From Frigidibacter albus (GTDB lineage: Bacteria; Pseudomonadota; Alphaproteobacteria; Rhodobacterales; Rhodobacteraceae): a stretch of 64,000 bases of DNA. The stretch's first letter is position 1. Every line of letters begins with the position of its first letter. Shown here piece by piece: positions 34,123 through 42,332 of this stretch. The position numbers and the translations under genes are program-made. Location: NCBI RefSeq assembly GCF_009908165.1, contig NZ_JAAAUC010000002.1, positions 310,001 to 374,000 on the forward strand, read 5' to 3'. The notes below the pieces were generated by a model. That model was not told the origin of the DNA and made no database searches. It saw nothing but the letters and a program-made list of their open reading frames with translations.

Positions 34123-35406
34123 TCACGCCGCATCCGTCAATATCGACGGCTCCCGCCGCGCCGGGCAGTCCGCCCGCGGGCAGATCCGGCAGGTGGCGCC
34201 CACCGGCAGCTCGCCCGGCCCCCGCGCCGCCTCGGCCGGCAGCAGCAGCATCCCCGCCTCCAGCACCTGCGGGCCGTCGAAGCCGGCGGGGTAGGCGGCC
34301 TCGCACCAGGCATAGGCCAGGAAGCGCCGCGGCACCCGTCCGGCCATTTCCAGCGTGGCGCGGATCGCGGTGCCGGGGCGCGAGAGCGCCTGATAGAGCG
34401 GCCAGATCGGGCAGCCGGCGCCAAAGCGGGGCAGGGTGAAACCCTCCACCGGCTTGCGGAAGGTCAGGGCCCCCGCGCCGTCGCAGAGCACAAGGCCTGT
34501 CGCATGCGCCCCCGGCAACCCCGCCAGCCGCCGGAACACCGCCAGCGGCGGCACCCCGAACCGCGCCGCCAGCAGCCCCGGATCGCCCGCCGTCTCCTCC
34601 ACCCCGCGCAGGAAGGCCGCCATCGGCAGCGCCTCGGCATCGGCCCGCGCCCGGGCCAGCCAGCCCCGCGCCAAGGCGCGCGAGCCCGAGGAGGCCAGTT
34701 CCGGCGCGGTGACGGTCGGGTCGGGCGCGGCGGCCGCCTCGGCGGCGGCGATGTGGAACTCCTGCGCCGCCAGCCAGGCGTCGAATTCCTCCTGCGGCGA
34801 GGACAGCCCGGTCTCGCGGTCGGTCCCGGCATCGAGATAGCCCACCAGCGCCTCGGCGGCATCGGCCAGCCTCTCACTGTCATCGCGCAGGTTGCCGTGG
34901 AAGCGCGCCCGCCATTCGGGCTCGATATCCTCGGTCTCGGCCAGGATCGCGGCGGTGGAGCGGATCGAGGTCACCGCCGAGAGCACCTCATGCAGGCTCG
35001 CCGACAGCTGCGGGTCATGCGCCAGCCGTTCGGTGAGCGCCTCGATGGTGCGCTCCAGCGCCAGGATGCGCCCCTGCCGCTCGGCCAGCAGTGCCGCCCA
35101 GCCGGGGTAGCGGCCGGCAAATTCCTCGATGCGCTCGCTCTCGGCGCCGTCGCCGCCGCCGGCTGCCGCCTCGCGCAGCGCCTCGAACAGCGTCGGCTCG
35201 GCCCCCTCGGCCAGCGCCGCTGCCCCGATCTCCAGCGTGCCGGCCAGCGCGGTCAGCAGCCGGTCCGACACCGGGCGGCGGTTGTGCTCGATCAGGTTCA
35301 GATAGGCCGGCGACACGCCGATGGCCCGCGCAAGCTCGGCCTGTTTCAGGCCCAGTTGCGCCCGCCGCGCGCGGATGCGGGTTCCGGTGAGTGCGGCACG
35401 GGCCAT
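34123..35406 (-). CDS. XRE-type short-chain fatty acyl-CoA regulator family protein (ScfR/RamB-like)
   Basis: 427 aa from ATG 35406. The N-terminal helix-turn-helix covers about residues 4-62 (GTRIRARRAQLGLKQAELARAIGVSPAYLNLIEHNRRPVSDRLL). The middle is helical, and the C-terminal DUF2083 region contains GCPIWPLYQALSRPGTAIRA, RRFLAYAWCEA and the cysteine motif CRICPRADCPAR. Related regulators control glyoxylate-cycle or short-chain acyl-CoA genes. No HExxH zinc motif of the IrrE type is visible. A target is not apparent among its neighbours. Confidence 0.82.
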   Translation of the reverse strand: MARAALTGTRIRARRAQLGLKQAELARAIGVSPAYLNLIEHNRRPVSDRLLTALAGTLEIGAAALAEGAEPTLFEALREAAAGGGDGAESERIEEFAGRYPGWAALLAERQGRILALERTIEALTERLAHDPQLSASLHEVLSAVTSIRSTAAILAETEDIEPEWRARFHGNLRDDSERLADAAEALVGYLDAGTDRETGLSSPQEEFDAWLAAQEFHIAAAEAAAAPDPTVTAPELASSGSRALARGWLARARADAEALPMAAFLRGVEETAGDPGLLAARFGVPPLAVFRRLAGLPGAHATGLVLCDGAGALTFRKPVEGFTLPRFGAGCPIWPLYQALSRPGTAIRATLEMAGRVPRRFLAYAWCEAAYPAGFDGPQVLEAGMLLLPAEAARGPGELPVGATCRICPRADCPARREPSILTDAA

Positions 35407-35548
35407 GCGGGGTTCCTCCGTTTCCGATGTGCCAGCAATCGCGGCCCGGCGCAAGAAAACCGGGCGGCTGGCGGAAACTTGCCGCGTTGCGGCATGATTT
35501 GCGTGTCAGCCCCTGACCTTGGCACCGAGGCGCCCTATCATCAGGGTC

Positions 35549-36688
35549 ATGGACATGACCTCCGAAACCCTCTCCGACCTTGCCGACAGCGCCACCGGCT
35601 GGATGCCCGACTGGATCGCCACGCTGATCATCCTGGGGGTGGCGGCAGGGCTGGCGATGCTGGCCTGGCGCACGCTGTTCACCCTGCTGACCCGCGCGGT
35701 CGCGGGGCGCGAGCTGTTCTGGCGCTCGCTGGTGGCGCGGGGCGCGCGGCCGCTGCGGCTGGCGATGGTCATTGCCGCCGTCGCCTTCGCCACCGCCCTC
35801 GCGCCGTTGACCGAAGGCGAGGCTGGGGTGATCCGCCGCTTGCTGGTGATCGCGCTGATCCTCTGCGTCGCCTGGATCGCGCAAACGGCGCTTTATATCT
35901 GGACCACGATCCACCTGCGGCGCTTCAAGCTCGATGCCGAAGACAACCTGCTGGCGCGCAAGCATGTGACGCAAAGCCGGATCCTGATGCGGGTGGCGAA
36001 CCTCTTGATCGTGCTGGTCGCGGTGTCGGCGGCGCTGATGACCTTCGATGCGGTGCGCCAATATGGCGTGTCGCTGCTGGCCTCGGCCGGGGCGGCCGGT
36101 CTTGTGGTGGGCCTCGCGCTGCAGCCGGTGCTGAAGAACCTCTTTGCCGGCATCCAGCTGGCGATCACCCAGCCGATCCGCATCGACGATGCGCTGATCG
36201 TCGAGGGCGAATGGGGCAATGTCGAGGAGATCACCTCGACCTATGTGGTGATCAAGATCTGGGACTGGCGGCGGCTGGTGGTGCCGCTGAGCTATTTCAT
36301 CGAGCAGCCCTTCCAGAACTGGACCCGCGACAGTGCCGAGCTGATCGGGACGGTGATGCTGTATCTGGACCATTCTGCCCCGGTGGACAAGATCCGCGCC
36401 AAGGGGCAGGAGATCGCCGCCGCCTCGCCCTTGTGGGATGGCAAGGTCTACAACCTCGCGGTGACGGATTTCCGCGAGCGGGTGATGGAGGTGCGGGTGC
36501 TGATCTCGGCCCGCAACGCGCCGCGGGCCTTCGACCTGCGCTGCGAAATGCGCGAGAAGCTGATCGCGTGGATTCAGGCGGAACTGCCGGGCGCGCTGCC
36601 GCGGACACGGGAAGAGGTGTCGGCGAGCCCGGCGGCGGCGCTGCTGGCCTGGCCGGGGGCTGGGGGGCAGGAGGGGCCGCGGGGGTAG
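35549..36688 (+). CDS. Mechanosensitive ion channel, MscS family
   Basis: 379 aa. Several N-terminal helices precede the MscS core: the pore helix region (VSLLASAGAAGLVVGLALQPVLKNLFAGIQLAITQPIRIDDAL), then the beta domain (IVEGEWGNVEEITSTYVVIKIWDWRRLVVPLSYFIEQPFQNWTR) and a C-terminal alpha/beta cage. It releases ions on hypo-osmotic shock. ATG 35549 or 35555 could both serve. The two-hairpin repeat element lies about 120 bases downstream. Confidence 0.9.
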   Translation: MDMTSETLSDLADSATGWMPDWIATLIILGVAAGLAMLAWRTLFTLLTRAVAGRELFWRSLVARGARPLRLAMVIAAVAFATALAPLTEGEAGVIRRLLVIALILCVAWIAQTALYIWTTIHLRRFKLDAEDNLLARKHVTQSRILMRVANLLIVLVAVSAALMTFDAVRQYGVSLLASAGAAGLVVGLALQPVLKNLFAGIQLAITQPIRIDDALIVEGEWGNVEEITSTYVVIKIWDWRRLVVPLSYFIEQPFQNWTRDSAELIGTVMLYLDHSAPVDKIRAKGQEIAAASPLWDGKVYNLAVTDFRERVMEVRVLISARNAPRAFDLRCEMREKLIAWIQAELPGALPRTREEVSASPAAALLAWPGAGGQEGPRG

Positions 36689-36810
36689 GGACCCAAGCTC
36701 GCACAGTCAGAGGGCAGTGCTTGTCCGCCGGGTGGGCGCTGCTACGCTCGTTCTAGGCACTTTATGGTGCGGCGTAACTCCACCGAATTTCTAGGCGGAA
36801 CCGTGGAGTA

Positions 36811-36878
36811 GCGCCCGCCCGAGGGGGCGGACGGGCGCTGCCCGGCGGCGCTGAAGCGCCTTGATTCCGGGCAAGAAG
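36811..36878 (+). repeat. Double-hairpin intergenic repeat, copy 1
   Basis: First hairpin GCGCCCG ... CGGGCGC with inner CCGAGGGGGCGG. The second is TGCCCGG ... CCGGGCA with inner GGCGCTGAAGCGCC. Positions 36817-36863 match 57247-57293 at 45 of 47 bases. It sits in the gap downstream of the MscS gene. Confidence 0.8.
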
Positions 36879-36907
36879 AGGGCGCCCCTGTGTTCCGACA
36901 TCCCCCC

Positions 36908-37075
36908 TCAGCAGGGCGGCATCACCCCGGCACTGCGGGAAAGATCCGCAACGCCGGGTTCGCATTCCGCGACCGGCTCGGCGCAGCCGGCCAAGGCGAG
37001 CAGGCCAATCGCCAGCATCAGCACCATCATCGCGCTGCGGCGCGGATCGGAGTGAGGTTTCACGGCAGCAGTCAT
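36908..37075 (-). CDS. Small lipoprotein
   Basis: 55 aa. ATG 37075 follows a good ribosome-binding site (AAGGAAGGGAAA). The sequence starts MTAAVKPHSDPRRSAM, then a hydrophobic core VLMLAIGLLALAGC with a lipobox (ALAGC, Cys near residue 31). The mature part is about 25 residues (AEPVAECEPGVADLSRSAGVMPPC) with two more cysteines. Its own FNR-type promoter is described below. No family is recognised; entericidin-like peptides are similar in size but not in sequence. Confidence 0.65.
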   Translation of the reverse strand: MTAAVKPHSDPRRSAMMVLMLAIGLLALAGCAEPVAECEPGVADLSRSAGVMPPC

Positions 37076-37129
37076 CGTCGTTTCCCTTCCTTGGCGCGCG
37101 CCGGCGGGCTTGCCTGCGCGACTTGGGCA

Positions 37130-37171
37130 ATTATCCCACGGCCGCGCGCACCCCGCCTTGACCCCCGTCAA
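37130..37171 (-). promoter_or_regulatory. FNR/CRP-family promoter of the small lipoprotein gene
   Basis: Palindrome TTGAC-CCCC-GTCAA (37171-37158) fits the Crp/Fnr-type TTGAY-N4-RTCAA pattern. A GATAAT -10 element lies at 37135-37130. With the usual -12 to -7 placement, transcription starts near 37123 and the palindrome is centred at -41.5, the classic position for activation by FNR-type regulators. The deduced leader is about 47 bases. Confidence 0.6.
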
Positions 37172-37180
37172 TTGCAATGC

Positions 37181-37209
37181 AAAACGGCCCGGGGTTCGCC
37201 CCCGGGCCG
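37181..37209 (-). terminator. Intrinsic terminator of the pyrimidine operon
   Basis: Perfect 10-bp stem CGGCCCGGGG/CCCCGGGCCG (37185-37194, 37200-37209) with a five-base loop. On the minus strand it is followed by TTTT. It lies 23 bases after the stop of the ABC substrate-binding protein gene. Confidence 0.85.
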
Positions 37210-37232
37210 CTCCAATTCCTGAGACGTCAAGC

Positions 37233-38213
37233 CTACTGCAGCGCCTTGTCGGTGATCGCCAGCGTATAGGCGCCCTCGGGCGCCGCCGAGATCACCGGGT
37301 CCGACCCGCCCGCCAGCAGCGTCGCCACCGTGCGTTCGTAATCCGCCACGTCCAGCGCGCCGGTGGAACCTGCGGTCAGCTTGGCGACCTCGGCCATCAT
37401 CCGTTTCTGGTGGCTTTCGGTCTGCGCGCCGGTCTCGTCATTGTCGAGCACGATCATCGCCGCCTCGTCCGGGTTCTCCTCGGCATATTTCCAGCCCTTC
37501 ATGCTGGCCCGGACGAACTTGACCATCTTCTCCTCGAAGGCCGGATCGGCGAGGTTCTCCTCCAGCACATAAAGCCCGTCCTCCAGCGTGGCGACGCCCT
37601 GATCCTCATACTTGAAGGTCACGAGGTCGCTCTCGGCGATGCCGGCGTCGATGACCTGCCAGTATTCGTTGTAGGTCATCGTCGAGATGCAGGCCGCCTG
37701 CTTTTGCAGCAGCGGATCGACGTTGAAGCCCTGTTTCAGCACCTCGACCCCGTCGGCGCCGCCGGTCGTCGGAATGCCAAGCGTCGCCATCCAGCTGAGG
37801 AACGGGTATTCGTTGCCATAGAACCACACGCCAAGGGTCTTGCCCTTGAAGTCATCGGGCCCGGTCACGCCGCTTTCGGCCAGGCAGGTCAGCATCATGC
37901 CCGAGGACTTGAACGGCTGCGCGATGTTGACCAGCGGCAGGCCCTTCTCGCGCGCCGCCAAAGCGGACGGCATCCAGTCCACCACCACATCGGCGCCGCC
38001 GCCCGCGATCACCTGCGTCGGGGCGATGTCGGGGCCGCCCGGCTTGATGGTGACGGTCAGGCCCTCTTCCTCGTAGAATCCCTTCTCCTGCGCCACGTAA
38101 TAGCCGGCGAACTGCGCCTGCGTGACCCATTTGAGCTGCAGCGTCACATCCTCGGCCTGCGCCGCGCTGGCCGCAAAGCCGGCAAACAGCGCCGTTGTCA
38201 TCAGTCTTTTCAT
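37233..38213 (-). CDS. ABC transporter substrate-binding protein, THI5/NMT1 family
   Basis: 326 aa. Signal peptide MKRLMTTALFAGFAASAAQA; then the THI5-like pattern VTLQLKWVTQAQFAGYYVAQEKGFYEEEGLTVTIKPGGPDIAPTQVIAGGGADVVVDWMPSAL. The family binds pyrimidine-type ligands such as thiamine precursors. Placement as the last gene of a dihydropyrimidinase operon suggests uracil, thymine or a related pyrimidine as ligand. A strong ribosome-binding site (GGAGGTGAGACG) precedes the ATG, consistent with the high binding-protein levels ABC importers need. Confidence 0.9.
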   Translation of the reverse strand: MKRLMTTALFAGFAASAAQAEDVTLQLKWVTQAQFAGYYVAQEKGFYEEEGLTVTIKPGGPDIAPTQVIAGGGADVVVDWMPSALAAREKGLPLVNIAQPFKSSGMMLTCLAESGVTGPDDFKGKTLGVWFYGNEYPFLSWMATLGIPTTGGADGVEVLKQGFNVDPLLQKQAACISTMTYNEYWQVIDAGIAESDLVTFKYEDQGVATLEDGLYVLEENLADPAFEEKMVKFVRASMKGWKYAEENPDEAAMIVLDNDETGAQTESHQKRMMAEVAKLTAGSTGALDVADYERTVATLLAGGSDPVISAAPEGAYTLAITDKALQ

Positions 38214-38268
38214 CGTCTCACCTCCGTTGGAATGCAGCCCGGCTTCTTGGTCCGGGCCATCTGTAATT

Positions 38269-39120
38269 CTACACCCGCGCCCGCTGCGAGGGATGCCAGA
38301 AGGTCAACCCCCGCTCCACCAGCGCCACCAGCCCGTAGAAGGCCGAGCCGGCAAGGGCCGCCACCGCAATCTCGGCCCAGACCAGATCCAGCGCAAGCTG
38401 GCCGACCGCAGTCGAGATGCGAAAGCCCATGCCGCGGGTCGGGCTGCCGAAAAACTCGGCAACGATGGCCCCGATCAGCGCCAGCGTGGTGGCGATCTTC
38501 AGGCCGTTGAACAGGAACGGCAAGGCGGCTGGCAGGCGCAGCTTGATCAGCGCCTGCCAGTATCCGGCCGACCATGTCGCCATCAGGTCGCGCTGCATCC
38601 GGTCGGTGGCCGCCAGCCCCGCGACCATGTTCACCAGCACCGGGAAGAACACCATCACCACCACGACCGCGGCCTTCGACTGCCAGTCGAAGCCGAACCA
38701 CATCACCAGGATCGGCGCGATGCCCACCACCGGCAGCGCTGCGACGAAATTGCCCACCGGCAGCAGGCCGCGTTGCAGGAACGGCGAGCGGTCGATCAGG
38801 ATCGCGGTCAGGATGGCAGCGCCGCAGCCGATGGCATAGCCGGGCAGGGCGCCCTTCAGGATCGTCTGCACGAAATCGGTCCAGAGCAGCGGCAGATCCG
38901 CCGCGATCCGCGCGCCGATGGCGGAAGGCGGCGGCAGGATCACCGGGCTGACCTCCAGCCCGCGCACCAGACCCTCCCACAGCACCAGCAGCGTCACCCC
39001 GAACAGCGCCGGGATCAGCAGCCGGACCATGCGGCTGCGCGCCAGCGATGACCCCGCCAGCGCCACGTTCAGCGCAGTCGCCGCAGCCCAGAGCGCCAGG
39101 GATCCCCACAGCCAGATCAT
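38269..39120 (-). CDS. ABC transporter permease (first of two)
   Basis: 283 aa, BPD transport family 1. About six membrane helices; the cytoplasmic EAA-type loop reads MVAGLAATDRMQRDLMATWSAGYWQALIKLRLPAALPFLFNGLKIA. The start overlaps the stop of the other permease (ATGA at 39120-39117). The two permeases differ clearly in sequence, so the transporter channel is probably a heterodimer. Confidence 0.92.
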   Translation of the reverse strand: MIWLWGSLALWAAATALNVALAGSSLARSRMVRLLIPALFGVTLLVLWEGLVRGLEVSPVILPPPSAIGARIAADLPLLWTDFVQTILKGALPGYAIGCGAAILTAILIDRSPFLQRGLLPVGNFVAALPVVGIAPILVMWFGFDWQSKAAVVVVMVFFPVLVNMVAGLAATDRMQRDLMATWSAGYWQALIKLRLPAALPFLFNGLKIATTLALIGAIVAEFFGSPTRGMGFRISTAVGQLALDLVWAEIAVAALAGSAFYGLVALVERGLTFWHPSQRARV

Positions 39121-39995
39121 CGCGCCATCCCCATCCGCCGCAGCACCACCCGCTCGATGGCGGCAATCAACCCGACCAGCGCCGCCGCCAGCACTGCCGC
39201 CCCGAACAGCGCCGCCCAGATCATCACCGTCTGCCCGTAATAGCTGCCCGACAGCAGCCGCGCCCCAAGCCCCGCCGTCGCCCCCGCCGGCAACTCGCCG
39301 ACGATGGCGCCGACGAGGCTCGCCGCGACCGAGACCTTCAGCGAGGCGAAGAGATAGGGCATCGACGCCGGCAGCCGCAGCTTCCAGAAGGTCTGCGCCC
39401 GGCTCGCGCCCCAGGTGCGCAGTTGGTCCAGCTGCATCGCATCGGGCGCGCGCAGCCCCTTGACCATGCCCACCACCACCGGAAAGAACGACAGCCAGGC
39501 CGAGATGATCGCCTTGGGCAACAGCCCCGTCACCCCCATCGAGGACAGCACCACGATCACCATCGGCGCAATCGCCAGGATCGGGATGGTCTGGCTGGCA
39601 ATCGCCCAGGGCATGACGCTGAGGTCCATCGCCCGGCTATGCACGATGCCGATGGCAAGCAGGATGCCCGCCGCAGACCCCAGAGCGAAGCCAACGGCGG
39701 TGGCCGACAGCGTCACCCAGCCATGCCAGACAAGGCTGCGCTTCGAGGTGATTTTCGTGCCAAACACCGTCTTGCCGAACTCGGCGGCCACCTGATGCGG
39801 GGCGGGCAGCACCGGGCGCTCCTGGCTCATGGTGTCGCGGACGATCTCGGTGAACCCGATCTCCACCCCCGCCCGCGCCGCCTGATCGCGGGCCCATTGG
39901 GCGTTCATCAGGACGGCGCCCGCATACCAGAGCGCGAGGATGGCGGCGACAACGGTGAGGATCGGCAGGACGGCGCGCCTAAACCTCATACCCAT
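39117..39995 (-). CDS. ABC transporter permease (second of two)
   Basis: 292 aa from ATG 39995; ATG 39989 (MRFRRAVLPIL) is equally possible. Six membrane helices plus a long periplasmic loop after helix 1 (MNAQWARDQAARAGVEIGFTEIVRDTMSQERPVLPAPHQVAAEFGKT). The EAA-type loop is MVKGLRAPDAMQLDQLRTWGASRAQTFWKLRLPASMPYLFASLKV. It overlaps the ATPase gene end by about 15 bases, showing tight coupling. Confidence 0.92.
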   Translation of the reverse strand: MGMRFRRAVLPILTVVAAILALWYAGAVLMNAQWARDQAARAGVEIGFTEIVRDTMSQERPVLPAPHQVAAEFGKTVFGTKITSKRSLVWHGWVTLSATAVGFALGSAAGILLAIGIVHSRAMDLSVMPWAIASQTIPILAIAPMVIVVLSSMGVTGLLPKAIISAWLSFFPVVVGMVKGLRAPDAMQLDQLRTWGASRAQTFWKLRLPASMPYLFASLKVSVAASLVGAIVGELPAGATAGLGARLLSGSYYGQTVMIWAALFGAAVLAAALVGLIAAIERVVLRRMGMAR

Positions 39996-40755
39996 GCCCC
40001 GCCCGCAAGCCTTCGCGCACCCGATGCGCGATGGCGATGAATTCCGGCGTGTCGCGGATCTCCAAGGGCCGCTCACGCGGCAGGGGGCTGTCGATCACAT
40101 CGGTGATCCGGCCGGGGCGGGGGCTCATCACCACGATCTTGGTCGAAAGATACACCGCCTCGGGGATCGAGTGGGTGACGAAGCCGATGGTCTTGCCGGT
40201 CCGCGCCCACAGCGCCAGCAACTCCTCGTTCAGCCGGTCGCGGACGATCTCATCCAGCGCGCCGAAGGGCTCGTCCATCAGCAGGATATCGGCATCGAAG
40301 GCCAGCGCCCGGGCGATGCTGGCCCGCTGCTGCATCCCGCCCGACAGCTGCCAGGGGAATTTCTTGCCGAACCCCTCAAGGTCCACCAGCGCCAGCACCC
40401 GCTCCACCCGTTCCGCCTGCTCGGCCTTGGAAAACCCCATGATCTCCAGCGGCAGCCGCACATTCCCCGCGATGGTGCGCCAAGGGTACAGCCCCGCCGC
40501 CTGGAACACATAGCCATAGGCCCGGGCCTGCCGCGCCGCATCGGGGCTCATGCCGTTGACGGTCAGCGAGCCTTCGGTCGGATGCTCCAGCGCCGCGATG
40601 GCGCGCAGGAAGGTGGTCTTGCCGCAGCCGGAGGGGCCGATGAAGCTGACGAACTCGCCCTTGCCGATGGACAGGGTCACATCCTTCAGCGCATGGACGG
40701 GGCCATCGCTGGTGGCAAAGGTCAGGCCGACATTGCGCGCCTCGATCACACTCAT
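39979..40755 (-). CDS. ABC transporter ATP-binding protein
   Basis: 258 aa, nitrate/taurine/thiamine-precursor type (SsuB/ThiZ-like). Walker A GPSGCGKTT, Q-loop AAGLYPWRTI, signature LSGGMQQR, Walker B ILLMDEPFGALDE, H-loop VTHSIPEAVYLS. It energises uptake with the two permeases and the THI5-like binding protein. The start overlaps the stop of the DapA-like gene (ATGA). Confidence 0.94.
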   Translation of the reverse strand: MSVIEARNVGLTFATSDGPVHALKDVTLSIGKGEFVSFIGPSGCGKTTFLRAIAALEHPTEGSLTVNGMSPDAARQARAYGYVFQAAGLYPWRTIAGNVRLPLEIMGFSKAEQAERVERVLALVDLEGFGKKFPWQLSGGMQQRASIARALAFDADILLMDEPFGALDEIVRDRLNEELLALWARTGKTIGFVTHSIPEAVYLSTKIVVMSPRPGRITDVIDSPLPRERPLEIRDTPEFIAIAHRVREGLRAGHGYEV

Positions 40756-41636
40756 TCCAGCAGTCCCGCCTCTGTCAGGGCCGCTTCCACGGCGGCCAGG
40801 TCTTCGCCCTGCAAGGGCAGCACCGGCAGCGGCGGCACCGGGGCACCATAGCCCATCAGCCCCGCCGCGGCGTGGATCACCCGGTAGCTGGTCAGCCGCC
40901 CGAACACCTCCCAGACCGGCGCAAGCCGCACGTCCAGCGCCGCCAGCCGCTCCGCATCCCCCGCCGCCGCCAGCATGTCAAGGCAGGGCTTGGGGAACAG
41001 CCCGCCAAGCACCGAGAACCACGCCTCGGCCCCCGCCGCAAGCGCGCCGGCAAACTTGGCGTCGCCGCTATATCCCAGTGTCACATCGGCGGGGAGTGCC
41101 GCCCGCAGCGCCGGGATCTCGGTGGCCGCATCGGCGCTCGGCGGCATCTTCACCGCCACCACCCCCGGCAGCGCCCCGATCCGGGCGATCAGGGCAGGGG
41201 AGAAGGTGACGCCCGTGGTGCCGGGGTTGTTGTATAGGACGAGTGGCAGCCCCGCCTCCGCCGCCACGATGCGGTAGAGCGTGAACACTTCCTCCTCGCG
41301 CAGCGGCTGATAGCTGACCGGCGCCAGCAGCAGCGCCGAAGCCCCGGCCTCCACGGCATCCCGCGCATGGTCCAGCACCATCCCCAGCCCCGGCGCACCG
41401 ATGCCGACGACCACCGGCACAGCGCCCGCCGCCTCCACCGCCAGCGCCGTCACCTCGGCGCGGGTCTGGCGGGGGAGGTAGGCATAGCTGCCGGTGCTGC
41501 CCAGAAGGCCAATCGACTGCACCCGCGCGCTGGCAAGGTCACCCACCAGCCGCACCAGCGCAGGCACATCGGCATGCCCGCGCCCGTCCATCGGCGTGAT
41601 CGGGAAGGCGGAAAGTCCGTGCAATTTCAAGCTCAC
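40752..41636 (-). CDS. DapA-family (dihydrodipicolinate synthase-like) aldolase
   Basis: 294 aa from GTG 41636, which overlaps the SDR stop (GTGA). The TIM-barrel family start is LHGLSAFPITPMDGRGHADVPALVRLVGDL. Catalytic residues are present: Tyr in LVLYNNPGTTGV, Schiff-base Lys in VVAVKMPPS, and the GSTGSYAYL loop for GTTGE. It is therefore a probable pyruvate-type class I aldolase or lyase rather than true DapA. Its place inside a pyrimidine degradation operon is unusual; the substrate is unknown. Confidence 0.88.
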   Translation of the reverse strand: MSLKLHGLSAFPITPMDGRGHADVPALVRLVGDLASARVQSIGLLGSTGSYAYLPRQTRAEVTALAVEAAGAVPVVVGIGAPGLGMVLDHARDAVEAGASALLLAPVSYQPLREEEVFTLYRIVAAEAGLPLVLYNNPGTTGVTFSPALIARIGALPGVVAVKMPPSADAATEIPALRAALPADVTLGYSGDAKFAGALAAGAEAWFSVLGGLFPKPCLDMLAAAGDAERLAALDVRLAPVWEVFGRLTSYRVIHAAAGLMGYGAPVPPLPVLPLQGEDLAAVEAALTEAGLLE

Positions 41637-42328
41637 ACCCCCCGCATCAGGCCGCCATCGACGCGGATGTTCTGCCCGGTGATGTAGCCCGCACCCTCCG
41701 AGCACAGGAACGCCACCGTCGCCGCAATCTCCTCCTCGGTCCCGTAGCGCTTCATCGGGACAGAGGCCGCGCGGGCATCCGTCTGCGGCAGGCTGTCGAT
41801 CCAGCCGGGCAGCACATTGTTGATGCGGATCCCCTCCGCCGCGTGCTGGTCGGCATAGAGCTTGGTGTAGGTCGCGAGGCCGGCCCGGAACACCGCCGAG
41901 GTGGGGAACATGTCGGCAGGCTCGAACACCCAGGCCGAGGAGATGTTGACGATGGCCCCCGATCCTTGCGCCTGCATCACCGGCGTCACCAGCCGCACCG
42001 CGCGGATGACGTTCAGCAGGTAGGTCTCCATCCCCAGCAGCCAGTCTTCATCGGTGAGCTGCGCCACCGGCCCCCGCGGTCCATGCCCCGCCGAGTTCAC
42101 CAGCACATCGACCCGCCCCCACCGCTCCATCGCGCCATCCACGAGGCGCTTCAGGTCCGCAGGCTCCCGGTTCGAGCCCGTCACGCCAAGGCCCCCCAGC
42201 TCGTCCGCCAGCGCCTCGCCCTTGCCCGAGGAGGAGAGGATGCCGACCGCATAGCCCTCGGCCGCCAGCCGCCGCGCCGCAGCCGCGCCCATGCCGGAGC
42301 CGCCGGCGGTGATCAGGGCGACCTTCAT
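41633..42328 (-). CDS. SDR-fold protein lacking the classical Tyr-Lys pair
   Basis: 231 aa. The Rossmann nucleotide motif is ITAGGSGMGAAAARRLA and the NNAG-equivalent is VLVNSAGHGP; Ser near 130 (IVNISSAW) is kept. Where YxxxK is expected the sequence reads FPTSA (residues 141-145), so both catalytic Tyr and Lys appear replaced. The C terminus (EEIAATVAFLCSEGAGYITGQNIRVDGGLMRGV) is typical. It could be a divergent reductase, for example for malonate semialdehyde, or a non-catalytic binding protein. It sits four bases after the dihydropyrimidinase gene. Confidence 0.85.
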   Translation of the reverse strand: MKVALITAGGSGMGAAAARRLAAEGYAVGILSSSGKGEALADELGGLGVTGSNREPADLKRLVDGAMERWGRVDVLVNSAGHGPRGPVAQLTDEDWLLGMETYLLNVIRAVRLVTPVMQAQGSGAIVNISSAWVFEPADMFPTSAVFRAGLATYTKLYADQHAAEGIRINNVLPGWIDSLPQTDARAASVPMKRYGTEEEIAATVAFLCSEGAGYITGQNIRVDGGLMRGV

Positions 42329-42332
42329 GCTC

